NCBI RefSeq assembly: GCF_016901855.1
Contig: NZ_JACJKY010000022.1
Location: 1 to 35,880 of the forward strand
Origin: Merdimmobilis hominis
Lineage (GTDB): Bacteria > Bacillota > Clostridia > Oscillospirales > Ruminococcaceae
Direction of reading: 5' to 3'
Length of the DNA: 35,880 bases
Part shown: one piece after another, positions 25,042-33,800 of the stretch
Layout: the number at the start of each line of letters is the position of its first letter
Numbering within the stretch: position 1 is the stretch's first letter
The notes under the pieces: generated by a model
The model's input: the letters and a program-made list of their open reading frames with translations, nothing else
Told to the model about the DNA's origin: nothing
The model's database searches: none
Translations under genes and position numbers: made by a program

Positions 25042-26343
25042 ATGTTTTTCCAAAAAGACATCGAAACGATGCCGCGAAAAAAAATTGAAGAAATGCAGCT
25101 GGAACGGCTTAAATGGGTCGTCGCCTATTGCTATAACAATGTACCTTTTTATCATGAACGTTTAAAAAATGCCGGTGTTGTGCCGGAAAAAATAAAATGT
25201 CTGTCCGATATCCAATACATCCCGTTTACGACGAAAGCCGATATCCGTGATACGTATCCGTTTGGATTGTTTGGCAAACCGATGAAAGAAATCGTTCGGA
25301 TTCACGCATCGAGCGGTACAACCGGCAAACCAACGGTCGTCGGCTATACACGAAAAGACCTTGATACCTGGTCGGATTGTGTGGCGCGTCTTTGCGTTGC
25401 AGTTGGTGCATCGGATGAGGATATTGTCCAGATTGCGTTTGGCTACGGATTGTTCACCGGTGCACTGGGACTGCATTACGGACTCGAAAAGCTGGGTGCA
25501 ACGATTATTCCGGCGTCTTCCGGCAATACGAAAAAACAAGTGATGATGCTCAAGGACTTTGGTGTTACGGCATTGGTCAGCACACCGTCCTATGCGCTTT
25601 ATATGAGTGAGGTTGCACATGAATGCGGTATTTCCAATGATGAGTTAAAGCTTCGGCTTGGCTTGTTTGGTTCCGAGGGATGCACACAGGAAATGCGCGA
25701 ACAGGTGGAGAAAGGATTTAACCTCTTTGCAACCGATAACTACGGCATGAGCGAGCTCATGGGTCCGGGTGTTTCGGGTGAATGTCATCTGCGGTGCGGT
25801 TTGCATGTGAACGAAGACCATTTCTATCCGGAAATCATCAATGCCGAAACGGGTGAAGCACTTGAAGCAGGCGAACGCGGCGAACTGGTTATCACAACGC
25901 TTACAAAAGAGGGTATTCCGATGCTTCGTTACCGCACAAAGGATATCACACGCTTGAATTATGAGCCGTGCGCATGCGGCAGAACGTTTGTCCGCATGGA
26001 TAAAACGACCGGCAGAACAGACGATATGCTCAAAATTCGCGGCGTAAACGTCTTCCCAAGCCAGATTGAAAGTGTTCTGGTGCAGATGGAGAACATCGGT
26101 CCGCATTATCAGCTGATTGTTCGCCGGGAAGGCTTTATGGATACGCTTGAGGTTCAGGTGGAGCTGGTTGACGGCCGTTTGCTTGAAGATTATGGCGCAC
26201 TCGAGCACTTGCAAAAACAGGTGAAAGCAAACCTGCATACCGTGCTCGGCATCGACTGCAAGGTATCGCTGATTGAGCCGAAATCGCTGGAGCGGTTCCA
26301 GGGCAAGGCAAAACGCATTGTCGATCTGCGCGGACAGAACTGA
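25042..26343 (+). CDS. paaK: Phenylacetate-CoA ligase family protein (AMP-forming), copy 1
   Basis: The 433-residue protein is an acyl-adenylate-forming ligase with the ATP-binding loop HASSGTTGKPTVVGYT (88-103), FGYGLFTGALGLHYG, DNYGMSELMGPGVSGEC, the hinge region YRTKDI, and the C-terminal domain GRTDDMLKIRGVNVFPSQIE plus a conserved GKAKRI. Members join an aryl-acetate to CoA using ATP, or run the reverse with other partners. It is the first gene of an operon with iorAB, a second paaK and an ACT protein, which couples it to aryl-acetyl-CoA made by the ior enzyme. Whether it works in the hydrolytic, energy-saving or activating direction cannot be read from sequence. GAGGTG precedes the ATG. 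Confidence 0.93.
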   Translation: MFFQKDIETMPRKKIEEMQLERLKWVVAYCYNNVPFYHERLKNAGVVPEKIKCLSDIQYIPFTTKADIRDTYPFGLFGKPMKEIVRIHASSGTTGKPTVVGYTRKDLDTWSDCVARLCVAVGASDEDIVQIAFGYGLFTGALGLHYGLEKLGATIIPASSGNTKKQVMMLKDFGVTALVSTPSYALYMSEVAHECGISNDELKLRLGLFGSEGCTQEMREQVEKGFNLFATDNYGMSELMGPGVSGECHLRCGLHVNEDHFYPEIINAETGEALEAGERGELVITTLTKEGIPMLRYRTKDITRLNYEPCACGRTFVRMDKTTGRTDDMLKIRGVNVFPSQIESVLVQMENIGPHYQLIVRREGFMDTLEVQVELVDGRLLEDYGALEHLQKQVKANLHTVLGIDCKVSLIEPKSLERFQGKAKRIVDLRGQN

Positions 26344-26368
26344 CGGTTATTAAGGAGGAATTTTACAT

Positions 26369-28111
26369 ATGAAACAGCTGATGCTTGGAAACGAAGCAGT
26401 TGCACGCGGATTGTTTGAGGCGGGCTGCGGCGTGGTTTCCAGTTACCCGGGAACACCGAGTACCGAAATTACAGAGGAAGCAGCAAAATACGACGAGATT
26501 TACTGCGAATGGGCGCCGAACGAAAAAGTTGCCATGGAAGTGGCAATCGGTGCTTCAATCGGCGGAAAGCGTTCGTTTTGTGCAATGAAACATGTCGGCT
26601 TGAATGTGGCGGCTGACCCGCTCTTCACCGCATCGTATACCGGTGTCAATGCCGGATTTGTAATCGCAGTTGCGGACGATCCGGGCATGCACTCGTCGCA
26701 GAATGAGCAGGATTCGCGTCATTATGCGATTGCATCGAAAGTGCCGATGCTTGAGCCGGCTGATTCCGCAGAGTGCAAAGCGTTTGCAAAACGTGCATAT
26801 GAGTTGTCTGAGCAATTTGACACACCGGTCATTCTGCGGCTGTCCACTCGAATTGCACATTCGCAGAGTTTGATAGAAACCGAGCCGCGGACAGAACTGC
26901 CGTTAAAACCATACGAGAAGAACCCGCAGAAATATGTGATGATGCCGGGTATGGCGAAGAAAAAGCATCCGGTTGTCGAACAGCGGATCAAAGACTTAAC
27001 GGAATATGCGGAAACGTGCGATTTGAACGTCGAAATCATGGGCGACACGAAAATCGGCATCATTGCAAACGGTCCGTCGTTTCAATATGCACGCGAGGCA
27101 ATGGGAGACAGCGCATCATATTTAAAACTCGGCATGGTGCATCCGCTTCCGGTTGAAAAAATCCGCAATTTTGCCCGTAAAGTAGAAACCCTTTACGTTA
27201 TTGAAGAACTCGATGATGTCATTGAACGCCATGTGAGAGCGCTTGGCATCCCGGTACACGGCAAAGATACCTTCCCGCTGATCGGTGAGATTTCGCAGAA
27301 TATGGTCAGAGAAAAGCTGACCGGCGAAATACCAGACACAGCGGTACTTTCTGAGGAGATTCCGGTGCGTCCGCCGGTAATGTGTGCAGGATGTCCGCAC
27401 AGAGGCCTTTTCTATACGCTTTCGAAAAATAAAGTGATGGTCTCCGGTGATATCGGCTGCTATACACTCGGCGCGTTGGCACCGCTTGCAGCAATGGATA
27501 CGACTGTCTGCATGGGCGCTTCGATTTCCGGTCTGCACGGCTTTAACAAAGCGCGCGGCGAGGAGAGTGAGAGCCGCTCGGTTGCCGTTATCGGTGATAG
27601 TACATTCATGCATTCGGGCATGACAGGACTTGCAAACGTCGCATACAACGCAAGCAATTCTACCGTGATTATTCTCGATAACTCGATCACCGGTATGACC
27701 GGTCATCAGCAAAACCCGACAACCGGCTATAACATCAAGGGCGATCCGGCAGCAAAAATCAGCCTCGAAAAAGTCTGTGAGGCGATGGGCATTCGCCGGG
27801 TGCAGGTTGTTGACCCGTATGATTTAAAAACATGTGACCGCGTGCTTAAAGAAGAACTGGCGGCAAAAGAACCGTCCGTCATCATTTCCCGCCGTCCGTG
27901 CGCACTTTTAAAATATGTCAAACATAATCCGCCGTTTACGGTCGTTTCCGATAAATGCCGCGGCTGTAAATCGTGCATGAAGATCGGCTGTCCGGCAATC
28001 AGCATAAAGAACGGAAAAGCGGTTGTCGATCAGACGCTTTGCGTGGGATGCGGACTGTGCAGTTCGCTCTGTGCGTTTGACGCATTTGACAAAGGAGGAG
28101 ACAAAGCATGA
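26369..28111 (+). CDS. iorA: Indolepyruvate ferredoxin oxidoreductase, alpha subunit
   Basis: The 580-residue subunit carries thiamine diphosphate and iron-sulfur sites. It starts YPGTPSTEITEEA (pyrimidine-binding domain) and has CAGCPHRGLFY, GDIGCYTLG and GDSTFMHSGMTGL (pyrophosphate-binding domain). The C-terminus is a two-[4Fe-4S] ferredoxin domain from Cys530 on: CRGCKSCMKIGCP and CVGCGLCSSLC. The enzyme oxidises aryl-pyruvates (from Trp, Phe, Tyr) to aryl-acetyl-CoA and CO2 with ferredoxin as acceptor; it is oxygen-sensitive and typical of anaerobes. AAGGAGG precedes ATG 26369, 25 bases after paaK copy 1. It overlaps iorB by four bases, so the subunits are translationally coupled. Confidence 0.96.
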   Translation: MKQLMLGNEAVARGLFEAGCGVVSSYPGTPSTEITEEAAKYDEIYCEWAPNEKVAMEVAIGASIGGKRSFCAMKHVGLNVAADPLFTASYTGVNAGFVIAVADDPGMHSSQNEQDSRHYAIASKVPMLEPADSAECKAFAKRAYELSEQFDTPVILRLSTRIAHSQSLIETEPRTELPLKPYEKNPQKYVMMPGMAKKKHPVVEQRIKDLTEYAETCDLNVEIMGDTKIGIIANGPSFQYAREAMGDSASYLKLGMVHPLPVEKIRNFARKVETLYVIEELDDVIERHVRALGIPVHGKDTFPLIGEISQNMVREKLTGEIPDTAVLSEEIPVRPPVMCAGCPHRGLFYTLSKNKVMVSGDIGCYTLGALAPLAAMDTTVCMGASISGLHGFNKARGEESESRSVAVIGDSTFMHSGMTGLANVAYNASNSTVIILDNSITGMTGHQQNPTTGYNIKGDPAAKISLEKVCEAMGIRRVQVVDPYDLKTCDRVLKEELAAKEPSVIISRRPCALLKYVKHNPPFTVVSDKCRGCKSCMKIGCPAISIKNGKAVVDQTLCVGCGLCSSLCAFDAFDKGGDKA

Positions 28112-28692
28112 ATCAGACAAAAAGCATTATGATTGTCGGCGTAGGCGGACAGGGAACCCTGCTTGCCAGCCGAATTCTCGGTCATGCAATCATCCGTCAG
28201 GGATTTGACGTCAAAGTGAGCGAAGTGCATGGCATGAGCCAGCGCGGCGGCAGTGTTGTGACATATGTGCGGTTCGGTGATCGTGTTGATTCACCGACAG
28301 TCGATCTCGGACAGGCGGACGTCATTCTGTCGTTTGAACAGCTTGAGGCGGCGCGGTATTTGCCATATCTTAAAAAAGGCGGAAAGGTGATTACCAATAC
28401 ACAGCAGATTGATCCGATGCCGGTCATTACCGGTACGGCTGTTTATCCGGAGAATCTGATTGAAAAAATGAAAGACTGCGGTGCAGATGTTTTGGCGCTT
28501 GATGCACTTTCGCTTGCGGAGGAAGCAGGTTCGGCAAAGGCAATCAACGTCGTGTTGATCGGTGTGCTGTCGAACTTCATGGACTTTGACAAGGAAGTTT
28601 GGCATGCGTCAATCAATGAATGTGTGCCGAAAAAATTCTTGGAAATCAATCAAAAAGCGTTCGATCTGGGCGCATCTTATGAGAGGGGCTGA
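28108..28692 (+). CDS. iorB: Indolepyruvate ferredoxin oxidoreductase, beta subunit
   Basis: The 194-residue protein is the small (gamma-like) subunit of the IorAB complex. It begins KSIMIVGVGGQGTLLASRIL with a nucleotide-binding-like GxGGQG motif, then EVHGMSQRGGSVVTYVRFG, both typical of this family. The start ATG 28108 overlaps the iorA stop (ATGA), giving translational coupling. It has no cofactor of its own; the CoA site is thought to lie at the interface. Immediately downstream is the second paaK copy, five bases away, with AGAGGGG inside the end of iorB as ribosome binding site. Confidence 0.95.
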   Translation: MNQTKSIMIVGVGGQGTLLASRILGHAIIRQGFDVKVSEVHGMSQRGGSVVTYVRFGDRVDSPTVDLGQADVILSFEQLEAARYLPYLKKGGKVITNTQQIDPMPVITGTAVYPENLIEKMKDCGADVLALDALSLAEEAGSAKAINVVLIGVLSNFMDFDKEVWHASINECVPKKFLEINQKAFDLGASYERG

Positions 28693-28697
28693 TTACA

Positions 28698-30008
28698 ATG
28701 GGAAAGTTTCGTTCTCCCGAAATTGAAACCGCATCAAGACATACGATGCGTATTGTACAGTCTGACCGGCTTGCGGATATGGTCAGACGTGTGTATGAAA
28801 ATGTACCGTTTTATAAAAAGAAGCTGGATGAATGCGGCATTCGTCCGGAGGATATCAAAAGTGTTGATGATCTGAGCAAACTGCCGTTTACGAATAAAAC
28901 AGACTTGCGTGACAATTATCCGTATGGATTGTTTGCGCTTCCGCTCGGTCAGGTGACAGAAATTCACGCTTCCAGCGGTACAACCGGTAAACAGACGGTT
29001 GTTGGTTATACGGAAAACGATTTAAAAACATGGGGTGAGTGTGCAGCGCGTGCAATCACTGCGGCAGGCGGTACACACGAAGATGTGCTTCACGTTTCCT
29101 ATGGATACGGACTGTTCACCGGCGGACTGGGTCTGCATTACGGCGGTCAGGCGATGGGTTCGACTGTTATTCCGGCTTCGTCGGGCAATACAGCGCGCCA
29201 GTTGACCATTATGCAGGACTTTGGCTCGACCATTCTCTGCTGTACGCCGTCGTATGCGATGTATCTTGGTGAATCGCGTGAAGAAGCGGGAATTCCGCTT
29301 TCGGCAATCCACTTAAAAGCCGGTATTTTCGGCGCAGAACCTTGGACCGAGCAGATGCGCAAAAGCATTGAGGAAAAACTCGGCATCAAAGCATATGACA
29401 TCTATGGCTTGTCGGAAGTCATGGGACCGGGCGTTGCATTTGAATGTGAATGCCAGGACGGTCTGCATGTCAACGAGGACTTCTTCATTCCGGAGATTAT
29501 CGATCCTGAGACCGGCGAAGTTCTGCCGGATGGGGAGTACGGTGAGCTGGTGTTCACCTGCATTACAAAAGAAGCGCTCCCGCTGATTCGTTACCGTACC
29601 CGCGATATCACTTGCTTAACGCATGGAACGTGTGCCTGCGGCAGAACGCTTGTTAAAATGGGAAAACCGCGCGGCAGAAGTGATGATATGCTCATCATTC
29701 GCGGTGTCAATGTGTTCCCAAGCCAGATTGAGGAAGTTCTGCTGCATACAAAAGGTGTAACTGCAAACTATCAGATTGTTGTTGAGCGTGTAAACAATCT
29801 TGACACATTGGAAGTCCGTGTGGAAATGGCACCTGGTATGGATTTCGATGCTGTTCGTCTGGTTGAGGAGAAAGAGCGCGAAATCAAAGGGCGTTTGCAT
29901 TCTGTGCTCGGTCTTTCGGCAAGTGTTACGATCGTAGAACCGAAATCAATCGAACGCAGCGAGGGAAAAGCAAAACGTATTATTGACAACCGCCATACAT
30001 ACGATTAA
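28698..30008 (+). CDS. paaK: Phenylacetate-CoA ligase family protein (AMP-forming), copy 2
   Basis: The 436-residue paralog of copy 1 has the same ATP loop HASSGTTGKQTVVGYT (90-105), YGYGLFTGGLGLHYG, YDIYGLSEVMGPGVAFEC, and C-terminal GRSDDMLIIRGVNVFPSQIE and GKAKRI. The two copies differ in the region around the acyl pocket (IFGAEPWTEQMRKS against LFGSEGCTQEMREQ), so they may favour different aryl acids. It is placed between iorB and the ACT gene in one operon. Two ligases flanking one oxidoreductase is a common Clostridia arrangement, with copy specificity not known to me. Confidence 0.93.
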   Translation: MGKFRSPEIETASRHTMRIVQSDRLADMVRRVYENVPFYKKKLDECGIRPEDIKSVDDLSKLPFTNKTDLRDNYPYGLFALPLGQVTEIHASSGTTGKQTVVGYTENDLKTWGECAARAITAAGGTHEDVLHVSYGYGLFTGGLGLHYGGQAMGSTVIPASSGNTARQLTIMQDFGSTILCCTPSYAMYLGESREEAGIPLSAIHLKAGIFGAEPWTEQMRKSIEEKLGIKAYDIYGLSEVMGPGVAFECECQDGLHVNEDFFIPEIIDPETGEVLPDGEYGELVFTCITKEALPLIRYRTRDITCLTHGTCACGRTLVKMGKPRGRSDDMLIIRGVNVFPSQIEEVLLHTKGVTANYQIVVERVNNLDTLEVRVEMAPGMDFDAVRLVEEKEREIKGRLHSVLGLSASVTIVEPKSIERSEGKAKRIIDNRHTYD

Positions 30009-30031
30009 GATAAAAAGGGGGAGGTCTTTTT

Positions 30032-30454
30032 ATGACAATCAATCAGTTGTCCGTATTTATTGAAAACAAACGGGGCAGACTTGCGGAAATCACGAAAATC
30101 TTAAAAGAAAACGGTGTAGATATCCGTGCGCTTTCGATTGCTGATACAAAAGAATTCGGTATCCTGCGTCTGATTGTAAATGATGCGCAGAAAGCGGCCG
30201 ATGTCTTAAAAGAAGATGGTTTTACGGTATCGCTTACCAAAGTGGTTGCAATCGGTATTGACGATCGTCCGGGCGGACTGGCTGCCGCTATGGAAGTGCT
30301 GCGTGATAACGAGATCAGCGTGGAATATATGTATGCGTTTATCAGCCGTTCGGAAGATACTGCGTATGTGATTCTGCGTGTTGCAAACAATGAAGAAGCA
30401 GTCCGAATTTTCACAGAAAATGGTTTTAAAGTGATGTGCAGTGACGAATTTTAA
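30032..30454 (+). CDS. Tandem ACT-domain amino-acid binding protein
   Basis: The 140-residue protein consists of two ACT domains: INQLSVFIENKRGRLAEI at the start of the first and VVAIGIDDRPGGLAAAMEVL at the start of the second. ACT domains bind amino acids and control enzymes or regulators. As the last gene of the paaK-ior operon it probably senses aromatic amino acids (Phe, Trp or Tyr) and adjusts the pathway. It has no catalytic or DNA-binding part, so it must act on a partner. GGGGGAGG precedes ATG 30032, 23 bases after the second paaK. An intrinsic terminator ends the operon. Confidence 0.88.
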   Translation: MTINQLSVFIENKRGRLAEITKILKENGVDIRALSIADTKEFGILRLIVNDAQKAADVLKEDGFTVSLTKVVAIGIDDRPGGLAAAMEVLRDNEISVEYMYAFISRSEDTAYVILRVANNEEAVRIFTENGFKVMCSDEF

Positions 30455-30477
30455 TACGTCACCACCTCGAATCAGAT

Positions 30478-30535
30478 AAAAATACCCTCACTTGTTTGGC
30501 GAAAAGGTTACAAACAGGTGAGGGTATTTTTTGTT
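30478..30535 (+). terminator. Intrinsic terminator of the paaK-ior-ACT operon
   Basis: A long hairpin AAAATACCCTCACTTGTTT / AAACAGGTGAGGGTATTTT (about 30479-30497 with 30512-30530, one G-U pair) is followed by a T run. Confidence 0.92.
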
Positions 30536-30863
30536 ACAGAATGATGTAAAAATTCATCTATGATTTTTGTGCATAAAAGATAAAAAATTCAATTTCCATA
30601 AAAAAGCAAAAATGAATCTTACAGTTCATTGGTAAAACAGATAAATATCAAACTGAGTAATTGTGTGTTTTTTTATATAACACAATACTTTTTACAAAAG
30701 ATACAATAACCATTATCCAAATGTATGTACATAATAGACTATTTTGTTCCTCAACAATATTGAAAATTTATGTATAATATGATATCATTTAATCAGCGTG
30801 ATTGTTGCTTTGGCAGCAAAAAGGCGAAAACAAATATGTCAAAACGAAAGGAGAATGCAAAAA
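30536..30863 (+). promoter_or_regulatory. AT-rich upstream region of the second GH85 gene
   Basis: No gene is seen in about 330 bases. A TATAAT (30773-30778) lies 86 bases before the start, without a good -35. GAAAGGAG (about 30846-30853) is the ribosome binding site for ATG 30864. A small hairpin TTGCT...AGCAA lies near 30805-30819. Confidence 0.4.
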
Positions 30864-33800
30864 ATGAGAATCAGCAGACTTAAGCGAGTTGGTTCAGGTG
30901 TGCTGGCAGCTGCAATTGCCGCATCAACATATGTTGGCGCAGCACTTCCTGCCTCAGCCAGAACTGCAGGCAAAGATGGTTCCGCAGAAATGAATGAAGC
31001 GTATGCAGCGCATGAATCATTGATGCCGATCGGTCCGTCTTTCAGTTCTGCAACCATTCTGGAATGGACACCGGAGTCAGATCCTGATGCGCGTTACAGC
31101 AGGGCAAGCATTCCGTTGGCAAATCGTACAGGCGGATTCATCGTGAATCCGAAAGCGAATCCAGAGGCAAAATTGATGCTTTGCTCGCTTGCAAACTCAG
31201 CGCATGATACGACCGGCGCACAGGGCACCGATAATTTTATGAGCTGGTCATTTAACTACTGGCAATACGCAGATTCATTTGTGTATTGGTCGGGCTCTGA
31301 GGAAGGCATTATCACCTGTCCGACCGGTGAATTTACCGATGCAGCACACGCAAACGGTGTGCCGGTTGTTGCAACATTGGGCTTCCCTTGGGGTACAGGA
31401 ACTGGCTATGTAGAAGAAGTCAGAGCGTTTACACAGCAGGCCGAGGATGGAAGTTTTCCGGTTGCGGACAAACTGATCGAGGTCATGGAGTATTACGGAT
31501 TTGACGGATATTTCTTCAATCAGGAATCGTTTGGATGCTCTGCAGAAGATGCAACCAAACTGAATGAAATGATGAAGTATATGCGTAAAAAATGCCCGGA
31601 TATTTTAATCAGCTGGTATGACGCAATGGTACCGAGCGGCGGTATTTCTCATCAGGACGCAGTAAACGATCAAAACAAAGCTTGGATGGAGCCGGACGCA
31701 GAAGGCAATTACTGTGTTGATGAATTCTTTATGAATTACAACTGGTATGAGTCTGAGATTTCGACAACCATCAACACAATGAATTCGATTAACCGCAGTC
31801 CGTTTGACGCGTATGCGGGTCTTGATGTACAGCAAAACGGCATGAACACCGGTTTCCGTGATTATATGCTGTTGGACGCAAACGGCAAAATGAAGTTGTC
31901 ATTTGCGCTGTATTGTCCAAACTCTACACTCGGCATCTCTGCATCGGGTGAAGAGTTCCATAAAAACGAGCGTACATTCTATGTCAATAAAGTGTCCGAT
32001 CCGCGTGTGGAAACATCGGATCCGACGATTGCGGCAAACAGCGAATGGGTTGGCATGTCGCGTTTCTTTGCAGATAAAACACCGATCACCAGTGCACCGT
32101 TCGTGACGAATTTCAACTCCGGTCACGGCAAAGGCTATTGGGTAGACGGCGTCTTGTCGCGTGACAGAGAATGGAGCTATCAATCCAACCAGGATATTAT
32201 GCCGACATGGACATGGATCATTGATTCGGAAGGTTCAAAACTTTCGGGTGATTATGATTTCACCGATGCTTATAACGGCGGCAACTCCATCAAATTTGCA
32301 GGTTCACTTGACGCAGGAAAATCAAACGACATCATGCTTTACAGCACCGATGTTGCAGTAACTGACGGCATGAATATGAGCCTGACATACAAAAATGATG
32401 ACGGCAAAATGAAACTTGTCGCTTATTATGGTGATGAAACTACAACAAGCTACGAAGATTGTACAAGAGTGTACTATAACCTGACCGCCGGTGAGGCAGA
32501 TACCTGGACAACGACATCGGTTGATCTTTCTGCACAGGTAGGCAAAACACTGTTTGCAATCGGCATGCAGGTTGAAAGTGATACAGATGTTTCCGATTAT
32601 CAGGTGAACCTTGGTCAGCTGACAATCACGGAACAGGATCGCGCTGAGCTTTCGGGTCCGAGCGGTATCACACTGGACGGCATTTTGTATCACGATGCAT
32701 ATGATGCTGAGATCAGATTGTACTGGGATGAGGTAGCAGGCGCATCGTCGTATGAAGTGTATAAAGTAAACAGTGACGGAACCTCTTCACTGCTCATGGA
32801 AACGCCGAACACCGCACTGTATATTTCAAGTGTTGCTCGTGCAGCAGAAGAGCAGGACGTTACACTCAAAGTTGTCTCGATCAACAAAAACGGCATCCGC
32901 GGTGAAGGAACAGCGTTTACAATCGACTGGCTGTATGGAAACGAAGATTCGGAAAAATATGAACCGGTCGAATTTGAAAACTTCTGTCTGGGAGCAACAG
33001 TCACAGATGTTTCGTTTGAAAACGATGCAGAACCGGCAGCAAAAGCGCTTGACGGAACTGCAGCAAACGGTTCAAAATGGTGTGCGACCAACAAAGACAG
33101 CGGCTATATGGCCATCGATATTGGCAGAGAAGTAACCGTCAGACGCTGGCGTGTGGAGCACGCAGAATACGGCGGCGAGTCAAAGGAAATGAATACCATT
33201 GATTTTGCATTGGAATATAAAAATGCAGAAGGTCAGTGGGTCGAAGCAAAACGGATTCGCGACAATCATCTGGCTCTTACGGATGTATTGCTCGACGAAC
33301 CGATCACCGCAAGAGAGTGGAGACTCAATATTTATGATGCAGGTTCTTCTGCTTGGGGTGCGATTCGAATTTATGAATGGCAGATGTTTGATACCGATCA
33401 GCTTTCACAGACAGAATCAACCATGGCGCACTTTGCTTCTGCACGAAACAATCCAGGAGCAACTGACGTTTTCACACTCGAACATGTTCCGGTTGGAGAA
33501 ACTGTAAAAGTGTACATCAAATCGGGCGATACCTATACAGAGATCGGCTCGAAGGTTGCACAGGCATCCGGAAATGAGAAGCTGACCACTGTCACAATCG
33601 AAAATCTTGATTTCGCCACAGACAAAGCAGGCCGTATTTATTATACGACCACAGCACCGTCGTGTGCAGAGAGTATCAAACAGAGTGTTCCGTTTGAAGC
33701 AGAAACAACAGAAAAATCAGCACCGGCAACAGAGGTTTCATTTGAAAAATACTCACAGCCGGGTTCTGAAAGTTCGTCGCAGCTTGATGACATTTTTACG

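Noticed and set aside
30839-31057. A short - strand frame over the start of the second GH85 gene
   Set aside because: It mirrors the signal peptide region, and the + strand has the ribosome binding site and a long open frame.
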